DNA of 7,575 nt from an uncultured Bacilli bacterium. Lineage in GTDB: Bacteria > Bacillota_I > Bacilli_A > RF39 > UBA660. A model generated the notes under the pieces. It saw nothing but the letters and a program-made list of their open reading frames with translations. It was not told where the DNA came from and ran no database searches. The stretch spans positions 1 to 7,575 of the forward strand of contig CALVUW010000055.1 in NCBI GenBank assembly GCA_944363695.1. Direction: 5' to 3'. Position numbers and translations under genes: made by a program. Every line of letters begins with the position of its first letter. Within the stretch, counting starts at the first letter, position 1. This document shows positions 1 to 6,282 of this stretch, piece by piece.

Positions 1-42
1 GTTAACGTAACAACAAATGGTAGACTTATACGATACAACTAA
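1..42 (+). CDS. possible C-terminal tail of an upstream gene
   Basis: Frame 1 is open from the first base to a TAA at 40-42 and would encode 13 residues, VNVTTNGRLIRYN. The other two forward frames close at once or within ten bases, so this is the only forward frame in which an upstream gene could end here. The peptide is too short to assign to a family, and 13 open codons can occur by chance. In Bacillus subtilis the gene before priA is coaBC, but nothing in this tail identifies it as CoaBC. The call rests only on reading frame and gene order. Confidence 0.2.
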   Translation, partial: VNVTTNGRLIRYN

Positions 43-115
43 ATAAAATATAAGTTTATGTATTAAAAATATCTTTTAAGAAGAATTGATGGAGAATGCA
101 ACTATCAAGGAATTC

Positions 116-144
116 TTGACAGTTCAAAAAGAAGGAAATAGAAG
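116..144 (+). promoter_or_regulatory. candidate sigma-A promoter for priA
   Basis: A perfect -35 hexamer TTGACA lies at 116-121. Seventeen bases later TAGAAG (139-144) matches the TATAAT consensus at four of six positions. Transcription would begin near 151, giving a leader of about 50 nt before the priA ATG at 204. The -35 box is strong but the -10 box is weak, and AT-rich DNA gives such matches by chance, so this is tentative. Confidence 0.35.
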
Positions 145-192
145 ATAAAATCAAGGATGAATAGAGTGATACATTAGTGTATAATGGAAAAG

Positions 193-198
193 AAGGTG
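193..198 (+). promoter_or_regulatory. ribosome binding site fixing the priA start
   Basis: AAGGTG at 193-198, within the run AAGAAGGTGA, ends five bases before the ATG at 204. This spacing supports ATG 204 as the start. The in-frame GTG at 177 has its nearest purine-rich stretch (AAGGATGA, 153-160) about 17 bases upstream, which is too far. Confidence 0.7.
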
Positions 199-203
199 AT
201 AGC

Positions 204-2363
204 ATGATAGCAGCAGTATTAGTAGAGGTAACTAATAAGAATGTGGATAAACTATTTGATTACTTAGTTCCTAGCTCTTTAGAGTCAGAGATTCAGATTG
301 GTATTCGAGTGGAAGTGCCTTTTGCGACGCGAACACTGGAAGGTTTTGTGTTGGAGATAAAAAATAGCTCTGAAGCCAAAAATTTAAAAGAGATTAAACG
401 GGTGATAGATGAGAAGAGTATTTTAAATAAAGAATTGTTGGAACTTGGTAAATGGATGGCTAATGATACACTTTCTTCATTGATTAACTGCTATCAAGTG
501 ATGTTACCAAAAGCTTTGAAGGCCCAAGCGGGTACTAATATTGGCAAGAAATACGAAAAAGTTTATTATTATCATCCTGAAGTGGAAGTAAAGCTTAATA
601 AGAGTCAAGAGGAAGTCGTTGCTGCTTTTCAAAAGAAAAATCCATTAAGTAGAAGTGAGTTGCATGATTTTTCTAAAGCTCGACTTGATCGTTTGGTGGA
701 AAAGCGTGTTCTAGAAGAAAGATTAGTGGAAGCTTATCGACTAGAACAGGAAGAAGAGAAGGCAGTTCGTTATTCTTTGACGGTGGAACAACAGAAGGCA
801 GTCGATACAATGATCCAAACGGATAAGACGGTTAGTCTATTGCATGGGGTAACAGGTAGTGGTAAGACAGAAGTATATATGGAGTTAATTGCTCATGCTT
901 TAAAAGAAGGTAAACAAAGTATTGTATTAGTACCAGAGATTTCTTTAACACCTCAGATGATTAAACGTTTTAAACAACGTTTTGGTAATCAAATTGCTTT
1001 GTGGCATAGTGCTCTATCAGAAGGTGAAAAATACGATGAATGGCGAAAGATGGCCCGTGGTGAGGTAAATATTGTTATTGGTGCTAGAAGTGCTGTGTTT
1101 GCGCCTTTACAACATATTGGTTTTATTATTTTAGATGAAGAACATAGTGATTCTTATAAGCAAGATAGTAGTCCAAGATATGATACCAAGCAAGTGGCGA
1201 TCCAAAGAGCACTTTATCATGGAGGGAAAGTGATATTAGGAAGTGCGACTCCTTTACTTGAGACGTATGCTAGGGCTAAGAAAAATGTGTATCAATTAGT
1301 AGAATTACCCCATCGTATTAACGGCAAAGCTTTGCCTCGTGTTGAGGTGATTGATATGAACCAGGAAATTAGAAAAGCGAAAGGTCATTTTTCCTTACCT
1401 TTGATTGAGGCCATGAAAAACCGGTTAGAAAAGCACGAACAAATTATATTACTGTTAAATCGTCGTGGTTATGCTTCTGTTATTACCTGTCATCAGTGTG
1501 GTTATGTAGAAAAATGTCCGCATTGCGATATTACGTTAACTTATCACAAAAGTGCGAATGTTTTACGTTGCCACTATTGTGGTTATGCCACCAAGGTACA
1601 AGAGGTATGCCCTAGTTGTCATGAAAAGTCTTTACATGATATTGGGGTGGGAACAGAGAAAATAGAGGAAGAATTAAAAACGTTATTTCCTGATGTTCAT
1701 GTGATTCGTATGGATGTTGATACCACTAGTCGTAAGGGTATGCATGAGAAAATGATTAAGGCTTTTGCGGCTCATGAAGCGGATATTTTACTAGGTACAC
1801 AAATTGTCGCTAAGGGTCTTGATTTTCAAGATGTAACCTTAGTTGGGGTATTAAATGCTGATACATCTTTGATGATACCTGATTTTCGTAGTAGTGAGAT
1901 GACTTTTGATTTGTTGAGTCAAGTGGCAGGTCGATCTGGTAGAAGTCAAAAAGAAGGAGAAGTGCTATTTCAGACTTATAATCCGAATCATTATGCCATT
2001 GTCTGTGCTAAAAATAATGATTATTCACGGTTTTATCAAGAAGAAATGGCTATCCGTAAAGTGATGAAGTATCCACCATATTATTACTTAGTATCTATCA
2101 ATTTAGCAAGCCGTGATGCTTCCCTTGCCTTGCTAGAGGCAAAACGTAGTGAGAAGGTATTAGCTAAGTATTTAGATAAAACGATTATTTTAGGACCAAG
2201 TCCGGCTAGTGTTTTTAAAAAATATAATATTTATCGGTATCAGTTAATTTTAAAATATCAGCATCAAGATAATCTGCATGAAGTATTAACGAAATTAGTC
2301 GACTATTATGCCGCTAATCAAAAGATAAAATTAGAACTTGATTTTTATCCTTTACATTTATAA
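204..2363 (+). CDS. priA: primosomal protein N' (replication restart helicase PriA)
   Basis: PriA is a superfamily 2 3'-to-5' DNA helicase that recognises stalled or collapsed forks and starts reloading of the replicative helicase. The protein is 719 residues from the chosen ATG, close to E. coli PriA and somewhat shorter than the B. subtilis protein. The N-terminal fork-binding domain opens with MIAAVLVEV and a following DKLFDYLVP, typical of the family. The Walker A motif GVTGSGKT is at residues 215-222 and the Walker B DEEH box at 311-314. Eight cysteines in four CxxC pairs (429/432, 438/441, 456/459, 469/472) form the two-zinc domain inserted in the helicase core. The C-terminal helicase half carries GTQIVAKG and the arginine-finger motif QVAGRSGR (573-580). 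All catalytic motifs are intact. The start is set by the RBS at 193-198; a longer version from GTG 177 is less likely. In B. subtilis priA is followed by def and fmt; here a sporulation sigma factor follows. Confidence 0.97.
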   Translation: MIAAVLVEVTNKNVDKLFDYLVPSSLESEIQIGIRVEVPFATRTLEGFVLEIKNSSEAKNLKEIKRVIDEKSILNKELLELGKWMANDTLSSLINCYQVMLPKALKAQAGTNIGKKYEKVYYYHPEVEVKLNKSQEEVVAAFQKKNPLSRSELHDFSKARLDRLVEKRVLEERLVEAYRLEQEEEKAVRYSLTVEQQKAVDTMIQTDKTVSLLHGVTGSGKTEVYMELIAHALKEGKQSIVLVPEISLTPQMIKRFKQRFGNQIALWHSALSEGEKYDEWRKMARGEVNIVIGARSAVFAPLQHIGFIILDEEHSDSYKQDSSPRYDTKQVAIQRALYHGGKVILGSATPLLETYARAKKNVYQLVELPHRINGKALPRVEVIDMNQEIRKAKGHFSLPLIEAMKNRLEKHEQIILLLNRRGYASVITCHQCGYVEKCPHCDITLTYHKSANVLRCHYCGYATKVQEVCPSCHEKSLHDIGVGTEKIEEELKTLFPDVHVIRMDVDTTSRKGMHEKMIKAFAAHEADILLGTQIVAKGLDFQDVTLVGVLNADTSLMIPDFRSSEMTFDLLSQVAGRSGRSQKEGEVLFQTYNPNHYAIVCAKNNDYSRFYQEEMAIRKVMKYPPYYYLVSINLASRDASLALLEAKRSEKVLAKYLDKTIILGPSPASVFKKYNIYRYQLILKYQHQDNLHEVLTKLVDYYAANQKIKLELDFYPLHL

Positions 2364-2429
2364 AATTCTCTAGACCAATTTAGGAAAGAAAAGACAAAAT
2401 TCGACATAAGATAGATTAGGTGAGATAAA

Positions 2430-3134
2430 ATGTTATTTAATCTATTTGATAGTTTACGAGGCTTTTTTGCCTTCAGTGCTTCCTATTCGAATCAGGTATT
2501 TCCAGAGCCCTTATCCAAGGAAGAGGAAAATCGGTGTATTGAATTGATGCAGCAAGGCAATAGTTTAGCTCGCAATAAATTAATTGAGCATAACCTACGA
2601 TTAGTCGCTCATATTGTTAAGAAATTTGACTATAAAAACATTGATCAAGATGATTTAATTAGTGTTGGTACAATTGGTTTGATCAAAGGTGTGGATACGT
2701 TTACAAGTAGTAAAGGGAATCGCTTAACTACTTATTGTGCGAAATGTATTCAAAATGAAATCTTAATGTATTTTCGCGCTAATAATAAAAATACAAAAAA
2801 CATTTCTTTAAGTGAACCAGTAGGTTTTGATAAAGAGGGAAATGAAATATCAATATTAGATGTTTTAAAAGCTCCAAAGCCAGATTTTATTGAGGAAATT
2901 AATTTAAAAGATAATGTTGCATTGCTCAATCAATATATGCAGTTATTAACACCAAGAGAAAAAGATATTATTATTAGACGTTATGGTCTAGCAGGGTGTA
3001 AAGAACAGACCCAAAAAACGATTGCAAGTGAATTACATATTTCTAGAAGTTATGTTTCTAGAATTGAAAAAAGAGCCTTAACGAAAATATTAAGAGAATT
3101 TATTAAACACAATCATTATGAAAATATTGAATAA
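2430..3134 (+). CDS. sigK: sporulation sigma factor, sigma-K type, with N-terminal pro-sequence
   Basis: This is a sigma-70 family factor of 234 residues, close in length to B. subtilis pro-sigma-K (241). In spore formers sigma-K directs late mother-cell transcription, including coat and lysis genes. Core region 2 carries IEHNLRLVAHIVKKF (52-66) and DLISVGTIGLIKG (75-87). The linker has DKEGNEISILDVL, and region 4.2 is a helix-turn-helix containing SRSYVSRIEKRAL (205-217). These words match sigma-K better than its paralogue sigma-E, as does FPEPLS at 24-29. The first 18 or so residues (MLFNLFDSLRGFFAFSAS) are hydrophobic and align with the B. subtilis pro-sequence, which is cleaved before a tyrosine; Tyr19 is the equivalent here. 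The gene is continuous, without a skin-type prophage. AGGTGA at 2418-2423 lies six bases before the ATG. No good sigma-A promoter is visible in the 66-bp gap after priA, so it may use a sporulation promoter or read-through. Sigma-E is the main alternative. Confidence 0.9.
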   Translation: MLFNLFDSLRGFFAFSASYSNQVFPEPLSKEEENRCIELMQQGNSLARNKLIEHNLRLVAHIVKKFDYKNIDQDDLISVGTIGLIKGVDTFTSSKGNRLTTYCAKCIQNEILMYFRANNKNTKNISLSEPVGFDKEGNEISILDVLKAPKPDFIEEINLKDNVALLNQYMQLLTPREKDIIIRRYGLAGCKEQTQKTIASELHISRSYVSRIEKRALTKILREFIKHNHYENIE

Positions 3135-3157
3135 GTATCGTTTATAATTTCTTTTTT

Positions 3158-3166
3158 TGGTATAAT
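3158..3166 (+). promoter_or_regulatory. extended -10 promoter for the polysaccharide deacetylase gene
   Basis: TGGTATAAT at 3158-3166 is a perfect extended -10 element (TGn followed by TATAAT). No convincing -35 hexamer is found 16-18 bases upstream, but extended -10 promoters tolerate this. Transcription would start near 3173, giving a leader of about 18 nt that includes AGGAG at 3176-3180, ten bases before the ATG at 3191. The element suggests vegetative sigma-A transcription of the deacetylase, independent of sigK. Confidence 0.6.
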
Positions 3167-3190
3167 ATAAGTAGTAGGAGTAGATAAGAT

Positions 3191-4609
3191 ATGAAACCAA
3201 AGATAAAACCAAGAAGAGAACAACGATATCGAAAACAAGAAATTCTATTAGCAGTTGGATCATTTTTTATTATTGCTGTACTCGCTGCTTTTTTTATTCT
3301 GAGTCCGCATATTACCTTAAAAGGAAAAACAACGGAACGTATTAATATTCATAGTGCTTATCAAGACCCGGGTTATCGTGCTACTTATTTAGGAAAAGAT
3401 GTTTCTAAACAAGTCAAAATAAAGGGAAAAGTTGATAGTGAGAAGCTCGGGACTTATGAAATTACCTATACACTTAAACAAGGCCTTTTTACCACTAAAG
3501 TGAAACGAACGGTAAAGGTGGAAGATTTAGAGGCTCCACTTATTACGTTACAAGGAGAAAAAGATTTCTTAATGTGCCCTCATCAGGATTATCAAGAACT
3601 TGGGTTTCAAGCTATAGATAATGTTGATGGTGATGTTACATCCCAAGTCAAAGTGACCAAGAAAGATAATACGGTAACTTATGAAGTCAAAGATAAAGCA
3701 GGTAATAAAGCAACGGTTAAGAGAAATTTAACGGAAGGTGATCGGGAGAAGCCAACAATTACGCTAAATGGAGATGCGGTTACCTTTATTTATTTAAATG
3801 AAACTTACCAAGAGCCAGGCTATCAAGCGATTGATAATTGTGATGGCGATATTACCGGTAATGTGAAAGTAAGTGGTACAGTCAATAGCAGTGTCTATGG
3901 AGAAAATACACTTGTATATACCGTAGAAGATCAACACCATAATGTAGAAGAAGTAAAACGTATTGTTAAGGTCGTTCAACCAGGAGGACCTGGAACCATC
4001 TATTTAACCTTTGATGATGGACCAAGAGCGGGTACCACCGATCAAATTTTAGATATTTTAAAAGAAACAGGTGTAAAAGCAACCTTCTTTGTAACGGGTA
4101 GTGGTCCTGACGAATTAATCAAGCGAGCAGCTAGTGAAGGTCATTCTATCGGTTTACATACGGCTAGTCATCAGTATGGTGTTATTTATGCTTCTGGGGA
4201 TGCTTATTTTGCTGACTTGCAAGCAGTCCATGACCGAGTACAGAGAATTACAGGTATTGATAGTCGTATTATCCGTTTTCCTGGTGGCAGTAGTAATACT
4301 GTTAGTCGAAAATATAAGGAAGGAATTATGACTTATTTAACGAGAGAAGTTTTACTACGTGGTTATCAGTATTATGATTGGAATATTACCAGTGGTGATT
4401 CTGGGGAATTGACTGATAGTGAGGCTATCGCTAATCAGGTTATTAGTAAATTATCCTTAGAGAAAGTTAATATGGTCTTAATGCATGATACGAAAACCTA
4501 TACAAAAGATGCCTTAAGAAAGATTATTGACTATGGAAAAGCTAATGGTTATAAGTTTGAGGCTATTACCCTTCAAACAGAAATGATTAGACAGAAAGTC
4601 AATAACTAG
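3191..4609 (+). CDS. membrane-anchored polysaccharide deacetylase with three Ig-like domains
   Basis: This is a predicted carbohydrate esterase family 4 (NodB-homology) enzyme, which removes acetyl groups from amino sugars, most likely in peptidoglycan. The 472-residue protein starts with a basic cytoplasmic tail (1-17) and one membrane helix (about 18-37), placing the rest outside the cell. Three Ig-like repeats of the DUF5011 type follow at about 41-111, 115-182 and 187-263; repeats 2 and 3 share the words GFQAIDNVDGD and GYQAIDNCDGD. The catalytic domain runs from about 268 to the end with all five CE4 motifs: TFDDGP (273-278; Asp275 the likely base, Asp276 a metal ligand), HTASH (323-327; His323 and His327 metal ligands), RFPGGS (362-367), DWN (396-398) and LMHD with His432. 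The enzyme therefore looks active. Deacetylated peptidoglycan commonly gives lysozyme resistance (PgdA-like role). A sporulation cortex role (PdaA/PdaB-like) is possible given sigK next door, but the sigma-A-like promoter and Ig repeats favour a vegetative wall function. The substrate is not shown by the sequence. Confidence 0.92.
   Translation: MKPKIKPRREQRYRKQEILLAVGSFFIIAVLAAFFILSPHITLKGKTTERINIHSAYQDPGYRATYLGKDVSKQVKIKGKVDSEKLGTYEITYTLKQGLFTTKVKRTVKVEDLEAPLITLQGEKDFLMCPHQDYQELGFQAIDNVDGDVTSQVKVTKKDNTVTYEVKDKAGNKATVKRNLTEGDREKPTITLNGDAVTFIYLNETYQEPGYQAIDNCDGDITGNVKVSGTVNSSVYGENTLVYTVEDQHHNVEEVKRIVKVVQPGGPGTIYLTFDDGPRAGTTDQILDILKETGVKATFFVTGSGPDELIKRAASEGHSIGLHTASHQYGVIYASGDAYFADLQAVHDRVQRITGIDSRIIRFPGGSSNTVSRKYKEGIMTYLTREVLLRGYQYYDWNITSGDSGELTDSEAIANQVISKLSLEKVNMVLMHDTKTYTKDALRKIIDYGKANGYKFEAITLQTEMIRQKVNN
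3311..3979 (+). repeat. three tandem Ig-like (DUF5011-type) domain repeats within the deacetylase
   Basis: The three copies lie at about 3311-3523, 3533-3736 and 3749-3979. Copies 2 and 3 each begin with a Pro-x-Ile-Thr-Leu-type strand, then a YQExGxQAIDNxDGD motif, then an aromatic VTY or VYT strand near the end. Copy 1 keeps YQDPGYRA but lacks the DGD acidic motif, and copy 2 is shortened between its central and final strands. The DNA has diverged strongly between copies, so this is an old protein-level duplication and not a recent nucleotide repeat. Such modules usually act as stalks or wall-binding spacers. Confidence 0.75.
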
Positions 4610-4635
4610 CAATTATGATTTAAATAAGGTATAAT
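4607..4635 (+). promoter_or_regulatory. yqeG: candidate promoter for yqeG-yqeH
   Basis: A perfect -10 hexamer TATAAT lies at 4630-4635. Seventeen bases upstream is only a weak -35 (TAGCAA, 4607-4612), which overlaps the stop codon of the deacetylase gene. Transcription would start near 4642, giving a leader of about 29 nt with the RBS AAAGGTG (4656-4662) eight bases before the yqeG ATG. No terminator is visible after the deacetylase, so some read-through into this pair is also possible. Confidence 0.5.
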
Positions 4636-4670
4636 AATATACGTGTATAAGAAAGAAAGGTGTTGTATCG

Positions 4671-5189
4671 ATGCATCGATATTTACCAAAACAATACTAT
4701 AAAGATATTTTTTCCGTTTCCTATGATAAATTAAAACAAAATGGAATAACTTGTTTATTATTTGATTTAGATAACACGCTTGCTACAATGGAAGAGACGA
4801 TGCCAAGTCAAAAAGTGAAAGATTTATTTGAGATGCTAAAAAAAGACTTTCAGATTGTGATTGTTTCTAATAGCTTTAAAAAACGTGTCTTGCCTTTTGC
4901 CTCTATCCTTGGTGTCGATTATATCGCTTTTGCAAAAAAACCATTTGGTTTTTCGATTCGTAAAATTATGAAAAAATATAATGTAACACCGGCGCAAATT
5001 GCTATTATTGGTGATCAATTTATGACGGATATGGCTTTAGGAAACAAGAAGGGAATCTGGACGATTTTTGTAGATGCATTAGGTCTAAAAGATTTAAAAG
5101 TAACTAGTTTCAATCGTAAGTTAGAAAATAAAATCATGAAGAAATATCAACAACAGCAGTTATTTGAAAGAGGGAATTATTATGAATGA
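4671..5189 (+). CDS. yqeG: YqeG family HAD IIIA-type phosphatase
   Basis: This is a 172-residue HAD-superfamily hydrolase of the YqeG type, the usual length for the family. The four HAD motifs are all present: motif I DLDNT (32-36, with nucleophile Asp32 and acid/base Asp34), motif II SNS (66-68), motif III Lys89/Lys90 before Pro91, and motif IV GDQFMTD (114-120, with Asp115 and Asp120 as likely magnesium ligands). No cap domain is seen, as expected for subclass III. The physiological substrate of YqeG is not established. Its conserved position directly before the ribosome-assembly GTPase gene yqeH suggests a linked role. The ATG at 4671 is preceded by a good RBS, and HRYLPKQYYKDI is a typical YqeG beginning. 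Its last eight bases overlap yqeH, and its TGA stop shows that TGA is not read as tryptophan here. Confidence 0.93.
   Translation: MHRYLPKQYYKDIFSVSYDKLKQNGITCLLFDLDNTLATMEETMPSQKVKDLFEMLKKDFQIVIVSNSFKKRVLPFASILGVDYIAFAKKPFGFSIRKIMKKYNVTPAQIAIIGDQFMTDMALGNKKGIWTIFVDALGLKDLKVTSFNRKLENKIMKKYQQQQLFERGNYYE
5169..5174 (+). promoter_or_regulatory. ribosome binding site inside yqeG that sets the yqeH start
   Basis: AGAGGG at 5169-5174 lies within the last codons of yqeG and ends seven bases before ATG 5182. It supports that ATG over the in-frame TTG at 5164, which sits upstream of the site itself and would only add six residues ahead of the conserved zinc-finger start. Confidence 0.7.
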
Positions 5190-6186
5190 AGAGAAATATT
5201 GTCAAGGATGCGGTGTAAAATTACAAGATGAAAATATGCTACAAGAAGGATATACCGCTAACTTAGAAAATGCTTTGTGTCAGAGGTGTTTTCGCATTAA
5301 AAATTATGGAGATTATCAGGTCGTTACCAAAAGTAATGAAGAATACATTAATATTTTAAAAGAAGTAGGTACAACCAAAAATTTAGTTTTATATGTGGCC
5401 GATTTACTTAATTTAGAAAAAGATATTACTAAGATTCGAGATTATTTGCCTAATAAAATTATATTGGTCTTAAATAAAAAAGATGTTTTGCCAAAGTCAG
5501 TGAAACAAGAAAAAATTATTCGATATTTTGAAAACATGGAAGTGCCTTTTGAAAAAATTGTTGTTGTTAGTGTTGAAAAAAATGATAATATAGACTATTT
5601 GTTGAAACAAATTAAGTTATTTCAAACGAGTAGTGATGTCTATGTTGTTGGTCATACGAATGCAGGTAAATCAACACTTATTAATAAATTGTTAAAAAAT
5701 TATTCTACGAATACCCAAGAATTAACCATTTCTCCGTTACCTTCTACAACTTTAAATACAATTAGAATTGCTATCAATGATTATTTAACATTAATCGATA
5801 CGCCAGGTTTAGTAGATACTGGTAGCCTAGTCAATTATGTTGATGCTGCTACCTTAAAGAAAATCAATCCTAAAAAGGAAATTAAACCTAAAACATATCA
5901 GTTAAGACCAGGACAGAGCATTATCATTGAAGATTTCTTACGATTGGATTATATAGAAGGAGAGAGAAATAGTGTAACCTTTTATGTTTCTAACGAATTG
6001 AGGGTAAAACGAATTGCCAGTCGCCGTCAGGATATGAAAGATTTGGCAAAACGCAGTTACGAGATGAAATATGAAGAAGATATTTGTATCAATGGATTAG
6101 GATTTATTAAAATTGTTAATCGTGGTAGCTTTGATCTATACTTAGATCATAATGTGGAGTCTTTTACTAGACGTAGTTTAATATAA
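5182..6186 (+). CDS. yqeH: ribosome biogenesis GTPase YqeH
   Basis: YqeH is a circularly permuted GTPase needed for assembly of the small (30S) ribosomal subunit. The protein is 334 residues from the chosen ATG, slightly shorter than B. subtilis YqeH (366). It begins with a four-cysteine zinc finger (Cys7, Cys10, Cys33, Cys36, in the CxGC and CxRC arrangement followed by FRIKNYG). The GTPase motifs come in permuted order: G4 NKKD (98-101) first, then the P-loop G1 GHTNAGKST (157-165), the G2 region PSTT (187-190) and G3 DTPG (206-209). The C-terminal third (about 230-334) is the YqeH-specific RNA-binding-type domain, ending in a GLGFIKI strand and FTRRSLI. In the G2 region the usual PGTT is PSTT, with Ser188 in place of glycine. 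The gene overlaps yqeG by eight bases, which suggests translational coupling. A hairpin terminator begins at its stop codon. Confidence 0.95.
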   Translation: MNEEKYCQGCGVKLQDENMLQEGYTANLENALCQRCFRIKNYGDYQVVTKSNEEYINILKEVGTTKNLVLYVADLLNLEKDITKIRDYLPNKIILVLNKKDVLPKSVKQEKIIRYFENMEVPFEKIVVVSVEKNDNIDYLLKQIKLFQTSSDVYVVGHTNAGKSTLINKLLKNYSTNTQELTISPLPSTTLNTIRIAINDYLTLIDTPGLVDTGSLVNYVDAATLKKINPKKEIKPKTYQLRPGQSIIIEDFLRLDYIEGERNSVTFYVSNELRVKRIASRRQDMKDLAKRSYEMKYEEDICINGLGFIKIVNRGSFDLYLDHNVESFTRRSLI

Positions 6187-6209
6187 AAGAATGAAGTCCA
6201 TTCTTTTTT
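6185..6209 (+). terminator. rho-independent terminator after yqeH
   Basis: AAAAGAATG (6185-6193) pairs perfectly with CATTCTTTT (6199-6207) around a five-base loop AAGTC, and the T run continues to 6209. The stem has nine pairs but only two G-C pairs, so it may terminate only partly. It begins inside the TAA stop codon of yqeH and closes the yqeG-yqeH unit ahead of dnaG. Confidence 0.65.
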
Positions 6210-6223
6210 AACTTTATTAGTAC

Positions 6224-6235
6224 CAATGTCCATTG
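6224..6235. repeat. short inverted repeat between yqeH and dnaG
   Basis: CAATG (6224-6228) and CATTG (6231-6235) are exact inverted copies separated by TC. The two-base gap makes this an unlikely RNA hairpin, but it could be a dyad-type protein binding site, and its right arm overlaps the candidate -35 box of dnaG. Ten paired bases in AT-rich DNA may also be chance. Confidence 0.25.
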
Positions 6236-6261
6236 TGAAAATGTAAAAAAAATGATAGAGT
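6233..6261 (+). promoter_or_regulatory. dnaG: candidate promoter for dnaG
   Basis: TTGTGA (6233-6238) matches the -35 consensus at four of six positions. After a 17-base spacer, TAGAGT (6256-6261) matches the -10 at four of six and carries an upstream TGA (6253-6255), giving the TGn of an extended -10. Transcription would begin near 6267, just before the strong ribosome binding site GGGAGG (6271-6276). Together with the terminator at 6185-6209 this supports a separate dnaG transcript. Confidence 0.45.
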
Positions 6262-6282
6262 AAAAGCGATGGGAGGATAGTT

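Larger units (their letters stand above)
43..203. other. AT-rich leader upstream of priA, no gene seen
   Basis: This stretch has stops in all forward frames and no ORF with both a good ribosome binding site and a recognisable product. It contains one promoter-like pair of hexamers (116-144) and the priA ribosome binding site at its end. I see no clear hairpin terminator, riboswitch or tRNA in it. Confidence 0.5.

Noticed and set aside
89..148. Small ORF of 19 codons (ATG 89 to TAA 146-148) with a weak AAGAAG upstream.
   Set aside because: It is very short, its product resembles no family I recognise, and it overlaps the best promoter-like sequence in the leader.
157..177. Six-codon ORF (MNRVIH) just before priA, which could be a leader peptide.
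   Set aside because: There is no associated attenuator hairpin, and such short frames are expected by chance.
177..203. GTG 177 as the priA start, adding nine residues.
   Set aside because: It lacks a properly spaced ribosome binding site, while ATG 204 has one and begins with the conserved PriA N-terminus.
2405..2413. CATAAGATA upstream of sigK, an exact fit to the sigma-K -10 pattern CATAnnnTA and similar to a sigma-E -10.
   Set aside because: No matching -35 element lies at the right distance, and the predicted start near 2419 would fall inside the ribosome binding site, leaving almost no leader.
2364..2429. Possible terminator between priA and sigK (CTAGACCAATTTAG).
   Set aside because: Only three base pairs can form and no T run follows.
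3794..3979. Minus-strand ORF of 61 codons.
   Set aside because: It lies wholly inside the deacetylase repeat region on the opposite strand, with no recognisable product or binding site.
4134..4331. Plus-strand 65-codon ORF, hydrophobic and resembling a small membrane protein.
   Set aside because: It is out of frame within the NodB catalytic domain, covering motifs HTASH and RFPGGS that are clearly coded in the main frame. Its hydrophobicity comes from reading T-rich codons in another frame.
4836..5018. Minus-strand ORF of 60 codons.
   Set aside because: It is the antisense shadow of yqeG, with no start signal or family resemblance.
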